Shown piece by piece: positions 52,626 to 61,772 of a DNA stretch of 64,000 nucleotides. How positions within the stretch are numbered: position 1 is the stretch's first letter; each line of letters opens with the position of its first letter. Origin of the DNA: an uncultured Anaerotruncus sp. (GTDB lineage: Bacteria; Bacillota; Clostridia; Oscillospirales; Acutalibacteraceae); NCBI GenBank assembly GCA_900539775.1, contig UQDL01000001.1:124001-188000 (forward strand), read 5' to 3'. The notes below the pieces were generated by a model. The model was given only the letters and a program-made list of their open reading frames with translations, did not search any database and had not been told where the DNA came from. Position numbers and translations under genes: made by a program.

Positions 52626-54686
52626 TTATTTTAACTTCAAACCAAGCGTTTTCAAATATTCGCAGCTGTTTGAATCATAAGGCAAAATCTCATAGCTTTT
52701 GCTTTCAAACAGATAGCAGCCGCTTTCATCCATGCAGCCTTGCTCGCCTGCTTCATAGCTTCTGATAATGCTGCTTCGTTTTTCCTCTTCAACCGCCATA
52801 AGCTCGCTTCGTTTTTCCTCCGAAAGCTCCGGAGAGAATTTATAATTGCAAAGCACGCCCTCAACAGCCGGAATCACTTGCCTGTAATAAGGCGGAGTTA
52901 TTGAAAACAGCTCGCCCTGCGTTTCAACAAATTCATATTTTGTTTCATTGAGCCTGTCTTCAATCAGCAATTCACGCAGCTTTTCCGCCTGCTCTGCGGT
53001 TAACTGATTGTTATAGGAATCATGATAAGCGGATGATGCATCGCTTGTTTCCGTTTCGGTTTCTTCATAGAAACCAAGCTCATCGTTTTGATAATGTGAG
53101 AAATAAGAGAAATAAATATTTTTGAAGTTTTCTTCATTAAGAGATGTTTGATTAAGCACCTCTTTGTTTTGAACGGCGGCAACATATTCATCAATAACGG
53201 CAAGGCCGGAAACCTCATATCTTCTTGTTACGGTTTTGCCGTTTTTGAGGGTGTATTTTACGGCAAAGCCGATTATGCCGTCATCGCTGTTTAAAACATC
53301 ATAATCAACATAATCAACATAATCAACATCTTCGTTTTCAAGGCTTCTGTAATAAGCGGCGGTTTTTTTTCGTGCTTCATCGGAAACGGTTTTTTCGTGA
53401 AGCGCAACAAGCTTTTCAATATTTTCAGGTTCTGTGATTGTGTAAGAATTATCTTCGTTTGAATAGCCCATATAAAGCACATTGCCTATATATTGCACAA
53501 GCGGCACGGCATCGTCGTGTGAATAATTTTTCACTTCAAGCACGGCGCTTTTAACACTGTCCGCCTCAGGAACATAAGACACAAAGGATTTTTCCGGAGG
53601 AAAATAAGAAAATGCAAGCAACACAAGCCCAACGGCAACTGTTGCGGCAACGCTTATTGCGCCCTGCTTTGTATATGCTTTTTTATAGAAAACGGCACAG
53701 AATATGAGCCCGTTTATAACGGCTGCGGCAATTCCGACGGCAGCTGTTTTAAGAAAGCTTTGCGAAGCTTGGAAAAACACAAATCCGCCAAAGGCAAAAA
53801 GAGCAAGGAAAGCATAAGGCACGATTTTGCCGGACAAAGTGCTTTCCGCAACTTCAGATGAGCGCCTTTTAAATGCAAGCAAGCCCGCAACATAAAACAA
53901 AACAACAGTTACAATTGAAACGGGAATGCATATTTTTAATGCTCTGTAGGTTGTTTCCACCGTATTTATTCCGCTAAAGAGCGCACCGATCGGGGTTATG
54001 GAGGCAACGGCATTTAGATCCGCTTTTATTCCCCAAACAAGATTAAGCCTTGAAGCAACGCCGAGAGCCGAAATAAGCACAAATGAAGACGAAATTCCGC
54101 AAAGCACAAGATATTGCACAAGCCTGCCTGCAATTACTGCGCAAAGCATAAACACCGCCCAAACCGAAAGCAATGCGGCAACAGCAAAAACAGTGTAACG
54201 ATTCACAAGCTCTGTATCTATTGAAAATTCGAATTTATCCGGCACACCGCCAAACTTAAACGCAAAGAAGGTTGCTGCCGGAAGCAAGGGGGCCGCTATA
54301 TTAACAACAGCGCCCATAATGAATGCGGCATTAAATCTGTCTGCTCTTTTAATCGGAGCGGCAAAATAAGAATCGCATGCTCTTTTACTGTATATCTCGC
54401 TGAAATAATGAGCCGGTGCTATTACATCATAAAGCAACACCAAGAAAAAAACTACCGTGAAACAAGTTTGAAATGCATCCGTTACACCGTATCTTACAAA
54501 CGATGTTTGGATTTTAACATCCGAAAGCGCAAAGCCGTATTCAATAAAAGCTGCGGCAACGGAAACGATAAGGCAGCCGCCGAGCGCAACCAAAAATCCG
54601 GGCAAATAACGCCTGAAATTCATTTGCAGCACTTTATTAAGCTTGCTTTTTTTGCTTTCTTTTAATAAATTGTTTTTAGGATTCAT
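52626..54686 (-). CDS. ABC-2-type membrane protein with large C-terminal domain
   Basis: The 686-residue protein has about nine hydrophobic segments (between residues 30 and 390) and then a soluble domain of about 290 residues that is probably outside the membrane. The first part resembles ABC-2 exporter permeases. It is the likely partner of the ATPase at 56136-57035, which lies on the same strand but beyond an opposite-strand gene. A short tandem repeat at 53301-53327 encodes VDYVDYVDY. I chose the ATG at 54686 because GAGGAGG precedes it; the longer frame has no ribosome site. Confidence 0.72.
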   Translation of the reverse strand: MNPKNNLLKESKKSKLNKVLQMNFRRYLPGFLVALGGCLIVSVAAAFIEYGFALSDVKIQTSFVRYGVTDAFQTCFTVVFFLVLLYDVIAPAHYFSEIYSKRACDSYFAAPIKRADRFNAAFIMGAVVNIAAPLLPAATFFAFKFGGVPDKFEFSIDTELVNRYTVFAVAALLSVWAVFMLCAVIAGRLVQYLVLCGISSSFVLISALGVASRLNLVWGIKADLNAVASITPIGALFSGINTVETTYRALKICIPVSIVTVVLFYVAGLLAFKRRSSEVAESTLSGKIVPYAFLALFAFGGFVFFQASQSFLKTAAVGIAAAVINGLIFCAVFYKKAYTKQGAISVAATVAVGLVLLAFSYFPPEKSFVSYVPEADSVKSAVLEVKNYSHDDAVPLVQYIGNVLYMGYSNEDNSYTITEPENIEKLVALHEKTVSDEARKKTAAYYRSLENEDVDYVDYVDYDVLNSDDGIIGFAVKYTLKNGKTVTRRYEVSGLAVIDEYVAAVQNKEVLNQTSLNEENFKNIYFSYFSHYQNDELGFYEETETETSDASSAYHDSYNNQLTAEQAEKLRELLIEDRLNETKYEFVETQGELFSITPPYYRQVIPAVEGVLCNYKFSPELSEEKRSELMAVEEEKRSSIIRSYEAGEQGCMDESGCYLFESKSYEILPYDSNSCEYLKTLGLKLK
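53301..53327. repeat. Three tandem copies of a 9-bp unit inside the permease gene
   Basis: The plus-strand unit ATAATCAAC occurs three times head to tail and encodes repeated VDY. Slipped-strand changes in copy number would add or remove three residues each without shifting the frame. Confidence 0.85.
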
Positions 54687-54923
54687 AACCTGCCTCCTCT
54701 GTTTTCGGCAAAACATTTAACGAACCTGCCGTTTTAAATTTTCAATTACTGCGGCGCATTGCAAATGAAAAACCGCACTGCCGAAGCAGTTACAAAGCCC
54801 GGCGCAAAATTGAATGAAATCGGATTTTATTTTCAGTTTTATTTATATATATTTGATCTTTGCCGCAACGATTAAGCCAACCGCTTAAAAGCGGAGTTTT
54901 GCTTTTGAGCATCTGCAAGCATA

Positions 54924-54952
54924 TTGAATTCAACGCAAATATGTGCTAAAAT
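54924..54952 (+). promoter_or_regulatory. Promoter of the acyltransferase gene
   Basis: TTGAAT is followed after 17 nt by TAAAAT, about 32 nt before the start codon. Confidence 0.7.
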
Positions 54953-54983
54953 TCTGTTATAGCGCATATAAAGGAGAATTTTT

Positions 54984-56093
54984 ATGATTTTTTTCATTGC
55001 GGCACTGTTTCTTTTAACATCCTGCGGTGCGGCTTTTTCAAAGCACGATGAATTTAACAAAGATTACATCAGCAAGGACGGCACCGTTGCCATAAAAGGA
55101 ATATTTGTTTTTTTGATTTTTCTTGGCCACGCCATGACATATATTGATGCCACGGGCACATTTGATTTGCCGTATGTTAAAATTCAGCGGTATTTAGACC
55201 AAATGGTTGTTTCCATGTTTTTCTTTTATTCCGGCTTCGGAATAATGGAGCAGATAAAGCACAGAGGCGGAGCATACATAGGCACAATTCCCAAAAAGCG
55301 CTTTCCGCAGCTTTTGCTTAACATGGATATTTGCGTGGTGCTGTTTATTATTTTGAATGCCGCTATCGGCCAAACATTCGGCGCAAAGCATATTTTACTT
55401 TCCCTTATAGGCTGGGAATCGGTTGGCAACACAAACTGGTATATTTTTGTTATGCTTGCGCTTTACATAGTTACTTACTTATCTTTCCTTGTTATAAAGA
55501 AGAAAAACAACAAGCCAACTCAGTTTTTGGGTTTATGCCTTGCAACCGCGCTTTCCGTTTTGCTTATTTTTGCAATTGCAAAGGGCAAAGCCGGCCATGC
55601 TTTTTGGTACGACACTCTTATTCTGTATACTTTCGGAATGTGGTATTCCTTCTTCAAAAACATAATCGAAAAGGTTTTAATGAAAAACGATTTGATTTAT
55701 TTTGCTGTTTTTGCCATTGTTGCTCTAGGCTATCTTGAAGCATACAACATTCGCATGAGAACAGATTTCAGACTTTTTATTTACACAGCTTGGGCTGTGC
55801 TTTTCACACTTGGAATTGTGATGATGACTCTTAAGGTTAAAATCGGAAATCCCGTTCTTGAATGGCTTGGAAACCACGTTTTCAGCGTTTATATGCTTCA
55901 GCGCCTGCCGATGATTTTGCTTACTCATCTTGGAGTTGCGCAAAGACACAAATATGCATTTTTGCTTGCATCACTTGTTATCACCGTGCTGCTTGCCGAG
56001 ATTTTTGATCGCTGCACAGGCGCAATTTATTCAAAAATATGGAAAACAAAAAAGCCTGAAATAAAACAGCAAACCGCCGATACAAACGCTTGA
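54984..56093 (+). CDS. Acyltransferase family 3-like membrane protein
   Basis: The 369-residue protein has about ten membrane segments. It shows the family features of integral acyltransferases (OafA/WecH type): IKGIFVFLIFLGHAM near residue 38, with the conserved Gly-His, and FFYSGFGIME near 75. Such enzymes O-acetylate or acylate surface sugars, lipids or polyketides; the acceptor here is unknown. GGAGAATT precedes the ATG. The gene faces opposite to, and lies between, the ABC ATPase and permease genes, with its own promoter and terminator. Confidence 0.78.
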   Translation: MIFFIAALFLLTSCGAAFSKHDEFNKDYISKDGTVAIKGIFVFLIFLGHAMTYIDATGTFDLPYVKIQRYLDQMVVSMFFFYSGFGIMEQIKHRGGAYIGTIPKKRFPQLLLNMDICVVLFIILNAAIGQTFGAKHILLSLIGWESVGNTNWYIFVMLALYIVTYLSFLVIKKKNNKPTQFLGLCLATALSVLLIFAIAKGKAGHAFWYDTLILYTFGMWYSFFKNIIEKVLMKNDLIYFAVFAIVALGYLEAYNIRMRTDFRLFIYTAWAVLFTLGIVMMTLKVKIGNPVLEWLGNHVFSVYMLQRLPMILLTHLGVAQRHKYAFLLASLVITVLLAEIFDRCTGAIYSKIWKTKKPEIKQQTADTNA

Positions 56094-56108
56094 TTGCCAA
56101 GCTTTTGC

Positions 56109-56137
56109 CCTGCCCGATTTTCGGGCAGGCTTTTTTT
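56109..56137 (+). terminator. Terminator after the acyltransferase gene
   Basis: The hairpin CCTGCCCGA-TTT-TCGGGCAGG is followed by seven T residues, ending at the ABC ATPase stop codon. Confidence 0.88.
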
Positions 56138-57035
56138 ATGCAAAAAGATTATTTATATCATAACCGGCTTCTTCCATCTCACTGATAAACAGCTCCTCAA
56201 GGGTGAGCGGAAGAATTTCGCAAAACAGCGGGTTTGAATTATTTATTAGTGCAAGAATTTCGTTTTCATTGCCCTTAACGGTCAGCTCTGCCATTTTTCC
56301 CACTCTGCGTTCTTTAACCAAATTAAGCTTCGGTTTAAGAGCAGCATATGAATCATCATCCATTGCAAACTGCACCCTGAACACACCGATGCTGCCGGAA
56401 TCTATATCCTTTTCAAGAAGCAAGCCGCCCTTATGCAGCATTCCGATATGATCGCAAAAGCCCTCAAGCTCTCTTAAATTATGGGTGGAAATAACAATTG
56501 TGGCCCCCGTGCAGGAAACATATTCAATAAGAATTTTTTTAACAAGCTCTCGCACAACGGGATCAAGCCCGTCAAAAATTTCATCAAAAAGCACCAGCTG
56601 CGGCTTGTGCGAAAGCGCCAATATAATAGCCGCCTGCCTTTGCATGCCTTTACTCATTGTGGATATTTTTTGCTCTGCATTAAGCTTAAAAAGCTTTTTG
56701 AGCCTTTCATATTCGGCTGAATCCCAAAGCGAAAAGCTGTTTTTGTAATAAAATGCAGAGGAATTAAGCGTTGCTCCGGGATAGAAATAAGGGAAATCGG
56801 AAATGAAAGCGATTTTTTCCTTGGCGGAAACATTTTCAAAAATATCCTCACCGAAAAGGCAGGCAGAGCCTTCATCTGCTTTAAGCACCCCGGAAAGAAT
56901 TCGCAAAAGTGTGCTTTTACCGGCTCCGTTTGAACCCACAAGCCCAAAAATAGAACCCGATTCAACAGAAAAAGAAATTGAATCAAGCGCAGCAAAATTG
57001 CCAAAGCGCTTTGTTAGATTTTTAATTTCAATCAT
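56136..57035 (-). CDS. ABC transporter ATP-binding protein
   Basis: The 299-residue ATPase has Walker A GSNGAGKST near residue 36, the signature-like ISTMSKGMQRQAAI near 128 (a variant of LSGGQ), Walker B LVLFDEIFDGLD near 151 and the switch His in ISTHNL near 185. The C-terminal 100 residues form a regulatory extension, as in YtrB/BcrA-type exporters. The partner permease is probably the protein at 52626-54686. It overlaps the GntR gene by 8 nt. Confidence 0.9.
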   Translation of the reverse strand: MIEIKNLTKRFGNFAALDSISFSVESGSIFGLVGSNGAGKSTLLRILSGVLKADEGSACLFGEDIFENVSAKEKIAFISDFPYFYPGATLNSSAFYYKNSFSLWDSAEYERLKKLFKLNAEQKISTMSKGMQRQAAIILALSHKPQLVLFDEIFDGLDPVVRELVKKILIEYVSCTGATIVISTHNLRELEGFCDHIGMLHKGGLLLEKDIDSGSIGVFRVQFAMDDDSYAALKPKLNLVKERRVGKMAELTVKGNENEILALINNSNPLFCEILPLTLEELFISEMEEAGYDINNLFA

Positions 57036-57393
57036 CGCTTTCCCTCCAAACCTTATTTACAATATCAATAACACTTTCTTTTTTCATACCCGCCATCTTG
57101 GCATCAGAAACAACCGTTCTGATTTGATCGCCGAATTTTTCGTGCACACTTTCAAGGTTTGTTTTGCTTACGAATACGCCCTTGCCGGCAACAGTGTAAA
57201 TAACACCTTGCTGCTCAAGCTCCTTATAAGCTTTTGAAACGGTGTTTGGATTTATGCCGAGCTCCATTGCAAGAGAACGAACAGAGGGCAAAGGGCTGTT
57301 TTCTTCATAAATGCCGAGATTTATATATTTGATTATTGATTTTTCTATTTGCACATAAATAGGCACACGCCCCGAAACATCTATCGAAAACAA
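57028..57393 (-). CDS. GntR-family regulator, YtrA subfamily
   Basis: The 121-residue protein has a winged-helix DNA-binding domain (residues 5-70, with LPSVRSLAMELGINPNTVSKAYKELEQQGVIYTVAGKGVFV) and a short C-terminal tail, the pattern of the YtrA subfamily that controls neighbouring ABC exporters. I chose the TTG at 57393, 7 nt after AGGAGG; an ATG at 57399 lies too near that site. It probably represses its own operon through the dyad at 57428-57447. Confidence 0.9.
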   Translation of the reverse strand: MFSIDVSGRVPIYVQIEKSIIKYINLGIYEENSPLPSVRSLAMELGINPNTVSKAYKELEQQGVIYTVAGKGVFVSKTNLESVHEKFGDQIRTVVSDAKMAGMKKESVIDIVNKVWRESDD

Positions 57394-57427
57394 AGCCATC
57401 CCTCCTTTTTACATAAACCTACACTGC

Positions 57428-57447
57428 ACTATACTAAATAATACAGT
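57428..57447. promoter_or_regulatory. Candidate GntR operator
   Basis: This 20-bp imperfect dyad (ACTATAC...AATACAGT) matches at 14 of 20 positions when read in reverse complement. It lies just after the -10 box, where a bound repressor would block transcription. Confidence 0.5.
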
Positions 57448-57457
57448 TTTCAATTTA

Positions 57458-57486
57458 TATATAACATAAACTCCGTGCCTTGTCAA
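57458..57486 (-). promoter_or_regulatory. Promoter of the GntR-ABC operon
   Basis: On the minus strand TTGACA is followed after 17 nt by TATATA. Confidence 0.75.
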
Positions 57487-57514
57487 CAGAAAAATATGCA
57501 AAAAACGCAGCGCA

Positions 57515-57545
57515 CAAAAAAGCCGCCGACACGCATGCCGGCGGC
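57515..57545 (-). terminator. Terminator after the GPH symporter gene
   Basis: The minus strand reads GCCGCCG, a 10-nt loop, CGGCGGC and a run of T residues. Confidence 0.9.
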
Positions 57546-57569
57546 TTCGATAATATAATGCATATAAAA

Positions 57570-59093
57570 TCAGGTGTTTTTCTCTTTTTTATGGCGCTCG
57601 ATAAGCTCCGAAAGCATTTTTTGATGCTGTTCCTTTGTGATTTCGTATTTAAGGGTGGGCAAAATCGCAAGCACCATTCCGATTGCGGGCGGAACGGTAA
57701 TAAGAAACCACATTGCCCACGAATATTCGCCGTAATCCTTTGCAAAACTTGCGCCGTTTGCAAGAGCTTTATTCATGGCGTCTATATTAACATCCGTGTA
57801 ACCGACGGCGGCAAAAACATAAGCCGAAATGATGGAAGCAATGCCTGCCGAAAACTTTGTGATAAAGCTTTGGCCGCTGAAGAAAATACCGTCCGGTCTG
57901 TATCCGTTTGTATATTCCTCGTAATCTATGCAATCGGAAATCATAACGGATTGGCAAACATTAACCGCGCCGATGCCCGCGCCCGAGCAAAGCAAAAGCA
58001 CGCCGTCTATCGCCACCCAGCCGATTTTGGCAAGTTCCGTGGGAGCAACAAGAAATGTTGCAAACACCAAAGCGGTGGGCAAGCCTGCAAGGCCGGTTAA
58101 ATTATACATTGTTTTAATATCAAGTTTTTTCATAAGTGCGGGGCAAATTATCGTGGCGGCAAACTGGCCGACAAAGAACCCGCCGCCTACTATTATAACA
58201 ATCACAAGGCGGTGCACATCCGTGAAAGCGGTGGTGAGATCGCCCTCGCAATAATAATATGAAAACAGGGTCATAACCACCGTCATCATAAGCTGAATGG
58301 GCGAGCGAAGCAAACCGCTGATAAGAATTCTTCTGAAGGGCTTGCAGCGCCACATAAGAGCAAAGCTCTCTTTCATAGTTTTTGTTTCGCCGGAATTCGG
58401 CACGCGTTCCCTTGTGCCTATTCCCGCCAATTCAAACAGAAGCGAAGCAACCACCGTCATCGCCATGCCCACAACGATAAAGCCCTTTTGAGCATTTCGG
58501 TCAAGCCCGAAAGCGCCGTTTGCCGCCTGTGAAAGCGCAACTATCGAAACGATAACGGACGCCGCACCCACGGAGGCAACTATTCTGGCAAGGGAAATCA
58601 AATTAGCCCTGTCTTTTTCATTTTCGCTCATTCGGCTGATAATGCCCCAAAGCGGAATATCGCCCACCGTGTAGCTCATGCCCCACAGCACATAAGCGAT
58701 TGCCGCCCACGCCACAATTAAAACCATGGCAGCGGAATTTCCGCTTTCTTTTGCGGCGGCATAATTGCCGTTTAAAAAGGCCACGCATGTGATAAGGCAC
58801 ACCGCGGGCGGAGCAAACAGCAGATAGGGGCGGCACTTGCCCCATTTTGATTTTGTTTTATCAACTATTGAGCCCATCATGGGATCGTTTACCGCATCCC
58901 ACACGCGGGCAAGCGCAAAAATCCAGCCAAGCGCAACGGCGGGCAGGCAAATAACATTTTGAAAATAATAATAAAGCCCCGTTGCCACGATATTATATAT
59001 CATATTTTGGCCGAACATACCGGTTAAAAACATCCCGGCTTCTTTTTTTGTGTAAGTGTTTTCCGCCGGCAGGGCGGATTTAACCTTAGCCAT
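57570..59093 (-). CDS. GPH-family sugar:cation symporter (MFS)
   Basis: The 507-residue transporter has twelve or so helices. It has the family motif WDAVNDPMMGSIVDKTKSKWGKCRPYLL near residue 65-90, typical of the glycoside-pentoside-hexuronide:cation (MelB/XynP-type) group, which take up sugars with sodium or protons. The substrate cannot be read; oligosaccharides or galactosides would fit the nearby galK. I chose the ATG at 59093, because GGGGG lies 7 nt before it; a longer frame extends into the operator region. It has a consensus promoter, a palindromic leader and a terminator. Confidence 0.9.
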   Translation of the reverse strand: MAKVKSALPAENTYTKKEAGMFLTGMFGQNMIYNIVATGLYYYFQNVICLPAVALGWIFALARVWDAVNDPMMGSIVDKTKSKWGKCRPYLLFAPPAVCLITCVAFLNGNYAAAKESGNSAAMVLIVAWAAIAYVLWGMSYTVGDIPLWGIISRMSENEKDRANLISLARIVASVGAASVIVSIVALSQAANGAFGLDRNAQKGFIVVGMAMTVVASLLFELAGIGTRERVPNSGETKTMKESFALMWRCKPFRRILISGLLRSPIQLMMTVVMTLFSYYYCEGDLTTAFTDVHRLVIVIIVGGGFFVGQFAATIICPALMKKLDIKTMYNLTGLAGLPTALVFATFLVAPTELAKIGWVAIDGVLLLCSGAGIGAVNVCQSVMISDCIDYEEYTNGYRPDGIFFSGQSFITKFSAGIASIISAYVFAAVGYTDVNIDAMNKALANGASFAKDYGEYSWAMWFLITVPPAIGMVLAILPTLKYEITKEQHQKMLSELIERHKKEKNT

Positions 59094-59135
59094 AAAATAC
59101 CCCCAATGCACGCCGAGTAGCACGCGCTTACAAAT

Positions 59136-59160
59136 AATTCCGAAATCCGAATTCGGAATT
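59136..59160. promoter_or_regulatory. Nested palindrome, candidate operator of the GPH symporter
   Basis: The arms AATTCCGAA (59136-59144) and TTCGGAATT (59152-59160) form a perfect 9-bp inverted repeat with a 7-bp centre. The 12-bp palindrome TCCGAATTCGGA lies inside its right part (59146-59157). It lies about 35-60 nt after the expected transcription start. No regulator gene is adjacent. Confidence 0.6.
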
Positions 59161-59196
59161 TTTTGCAAAAAATATAAATTTTTACCCCATAGTATC

Positions 59197-59225
59197 ATTA
59201 TAGACTTTGGAGGCGGCACTGTCAA
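59197..59225 (-). promoter_or_regulatory. Consensus promoter of the GPH symporter
   Basis: On the minus strand TTGACA is followed after exactly 17 nt by TATAAT, a full sigma-A consensus. Confidence 0.85.
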
Positions 59226-59378
59226 TCAAATTAAAAGCGGCGGCGTTAACAAAATCGCATTTGCTTTACAAAAGCAATCTTTTGTTACACAAGAGGGCTT
59301 AAATTCTAAAATTTCACCGCTCGGCGGCAGAAAAAACGTGCAAAAGCGCATGAATAAAAGTTTGCCGAAAGCAGGCGC

Positions 59379-59405
59379 AAAAAAAGCCCCGCAGGTTTGC
59401 GGGGC
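59379..59405 (-). terminator. Terminator after the lipid-kinase gene
   Basis: The hairpin GCCCCGCA / TGCGGGGC is followed on the minus strand by a run of seven T residues, 13 nt after the stop codon. Confidence 0.9.
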
Positions 59406-59417
59406 AACAAACATTTA

Positions 59418-60371
59418 TTATATTTGGGGAACGCAAATTTTAAGTGCGTGCTTTTCCACCTTGAAATTAACCTCGGGATAATTAAAATTTTCACCGTCAC
59501 AATTACCAAGAAGCGGCTCACCGTCTACAGACCAAATTCTGCCCGACACTACATGGCCGTTGTGCAAAAATTCTGATGTGTTTTCATTGGCTGTGCCTGC
59601 GCTGTATTTAGGAACAAGCGGCAAAGCCTGAGCCAAATTAACATTTTCAACAAGGCAAAAATCAAGCAAGCCGTCATCAATAAGCGAATTCGGAGCAGGG
59701 CAAAATCCGCCGCCGTAATAGCTTGCATTGCAAATTGCAAAAAGAGTGTAATCCGCAGGGGTAAGAGACCATTTATAAGTATCTCCGTCTTTATCGGCAA
59801 CATCTATTTCAAAATTTATTTGATAATGCAGGTGCATAAGTGCCGGCAAAACGGCAATATTATAAGCCTGATGGCCAAGGAATTTTGCCTTGGCGGCGAT
59901 TTTACGGCCCATGGTTTCTACCATTGTATCAAGACCGAAGCTCATAACATTAACGCATTTTTCGCCGTTATAATCAATTAAATCAACAGGCTGAACATTA
60001 TATTTGATTTTGCCGCTGTGAAGCCCGAAAGCCTTAACAACATTAAGCGCATCCAGCTTTTTGCTGCCGTAAATCTTTTTGGCAAAATCATTTCCCGTGC
60101 CGAAAGGCAAAATCATTATGGGGGTTTCCGTGTGAGCAAGTCCGTTTGCTATTTCATGAATAGTGCCGTCTCCGCCGCACGAAACAATAACGCAATCCTT
60201 GCCGTATTTTGCGGCATATTCTGCCGCAATTTCCTTGGCATGGCCTTTATAGCGTGTTTCCTCAATAATCATTTCATCATCAAGCATTCTGAAAGCAGAT
60301 TGAACCTGCCTGAAAAGAAGCTGCTTGCCTTTTTTTCCTGCAATCGGATTTTCGATAAAAACATATTTCAT
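59418..60371 (-). CDS. Diacylglycerol/lipid kinase, DagK/YegS family
   Basis: The 317-residue kinase phosphorylates diacylglycerol or a related lipid, recycling it into phospholipid synthesis, and acts at the cytoplasmic membrane face. It has VSCGGDGTIHEIANGL near residue 63 (nucleotide site), LPFGTGNDFAKKIYG near 90 and the C-terminal GE/D region. The lipid is not determined; the glycopeptide-resistance-linked DgkB type is an alternative. It lies 37 nt after galK on the same strand and probably shares its transcript. Confidence 0.88.
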   Translation of the reverse strand: MKYVFIENPIAGKKGKQLLFRQVQSAFRMLDDEMIIEETRYKGHAKEIAAEYAAKYGKDCVIVSCGGDGTIHEIANGLAHTETPIMILPFGTGNDFAKKIYGSKKLDALNVVKAFGLHSGKIKYNVQPVDLIDYNGEKCVNVMSFGLDTMVETMGRKIAAKAKFLGHQAYNIAVLPALMHLHYQINFEIDVADKDGDTYKWSLTPADYTLFAICNASYYGGGFCPAPNSLIDDGLLDFCLVENVNLAQALPLVPKYSAGTANENTSEFLHNGHVVSGRIWSVDGEPLLGNCDGENFNYPEVNFKVEKHALKICVPQI

Positions 60372-60408
60372 AATTCTTTCCCCACAATCAAAGAAATTTA
60401 AAGCTTTA

Positions 60409-61689
60409 TCAAATTACACGGGTGCCGCCTACGGGGCGAATAATAAGGACATGGCAGTTGCCCTTGCCGAAAATCTGCTCTGTTTTTTCTTTATATTCGG
60501 CAAGAATATCATTGGGAACAAATGCCTGAATTGTGCCTGCAAAGCCGCCGCCGTGAACACGGAATGCGCCCCTGCCTGCCAAAATATCTTCTGTTACGCA
60601 AAGCGCAAGCGAAAGCTTTTGCTCTGTTGGATTTTTAGGGGTGTAAACATTTTGGTTATACATAAATGAAGATCTGCCGCTTTCCGTGATTGTGGACTTA
60701 AACGATTCAAAATCATTATTTTCCAATGCGGAAACCGCATTTTCGACACGGCGATTTTCGTTATAAAAATGGAATGCACGAAGCAAAGCACGATCATTCA
60801 CTTTAGAAGTAAGTTCCGGAACAGCCTTTTTGAAATCTTCAAATTTAATTTCACGAAGCACGGTTTTGCCCATTGCCTGAGCAACGCTTTCCATTTCGGC
60901 TCTTACTGCGGCATAATCATCTGTTAAATCGCTGTGGTTGCCACCCGTGTCAAGAATGCAAAGCGAATGGCCGCTTTTTGAAAAATCAAAATCAACTTTT
61001 TTAATTACGGGATTTTCTGTTGATTCAAAATCAATAGTTACGAATGTGCCGACGGAGGATGCCATTTGATCAAGCAATCCGCAAGGCTTGCCGAAGAAAA
61101 CATTTTCTGCATACTGCGCTGTTTTTGCGATATCAACTGCGCCTATAGTGCCGTTATTATAGAGATAAGAAACGGTGGTGCCGAGCAAAACTTCAAATGC
61201 TGCCGATGACGAAAGGCCGCTTCCGCCCATAACATCGGATGTTGTTACGGCATCAAAGCCGCCGATTTGATAGCCCATGCCTGCGATTTTTGCAACAACG
61301 CCGCGAACCATGGCTGTTGAGCGGCCGAATTCCTTTTCATTCGGCAAAAGCTCGCTTGTGTCCACAACATTCATTGAATGGCCTTTTGATTTAACACGCA
61401 CGATGCCGTCTTCATTTTTTGCGCAAACCGCAATTGCATCAAGATTTATTGAGGCGGCAAGCACTTTGCCGTTGTTATGATCTGTGTGGTTGCCGCAAAC
61501 TTCTGTTCTGCCGGGAGCCGAGGTGATGATAACATCTCTTTCATCATCAAACACCCTTACAAATTCATTAACCAAATCAATATATCTGGTTCTTTGCTGC
61601 TCAACCTCTGAATCGGTTACATAAACCGCCTTTAACTGCGAATCCATTTTTCCTTCAGAAATGGCAAGAATAAGTTCTTGTGGTTTCAT
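60409..61689 (-). CDS. galK: Galactokinase
   Basis: GalK phosphorylates galactose at C1, the first step of the Leloir pathway. The 426-residue GHMP kinase has the family signature GRTEVCGNHTDHNNG near residue 60, the nucleotide site VMGGSGLSSSAAFEV near 154 and the C-terminal GGGFAGTIQAF near 380. The N-terminal 45 residues are longer than in E. coli GalK. No galE or galT is adjacent. AAGGAG lies 12 nt before the ATG, a rather long spacing. Confidence 0.94.
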   Translation of the reverse strand: MKPQELILAISEGKMDSQLKAVYVTDSEVEQQRTRYIDLVNEFVRVFDDERDVIITSAPGRTEVCGNHTDHNNGKVLAASINLDAIAVCAKNEDGIVRVKSKGHSMNVVDTSELLPNEKEFGRSTAMVRGVVAKIAGMGYQIGGFDAVTTSDVMGGSGLSSSAAFEVLLGTTVSYLYNNGTIGAVDIAKTAQYAENVFFGKPCGLLDQMASSVGTFVTIDFESTENPVIKKVDFDFSKSGHSLCILDTGGNHSDLTDDYAAVRAEMESVAQAMGKTVLREIKFEDFKKAVPELTSKVNDRALLRAFHFYNENRRVENAVSALENNDFESFKSTITESGRSSFMYNQNVYTPKNPTEQKLSLALCVTEDILAGRGAFRVHGGGFAGTIQAFVPNDILAEYKEKTEQIFGKGNCHVLIIRPVGGTRVI

Positions 61690-61772
61690 AATAATTTTTA
61701 CTCCTTAATATTTAATAAACGGCCGATTCGGCTGTGCAAATCAAATTGAAAATTAACTGCACAAAGCTGAAA

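Larger units (their letters stand above)
59094..59417. other. Intergenic region with GPH promoter and palindrome
   Basis: No gene is seen. From left to right it holds the symporter leader with a nested palindrome, the symporter promoter, an AT-mixed spacer without recognisable features and the lipid-kinase terminator. Confidence 0.6.

Noticed and set aside
57397..57399. ATG as start of the GntR-family gene
   Set aside because: It is only about 1 nt from AGGAGG. The TTG six bases later has ideal spacing and gives the usual N-terminus of the subfamily.
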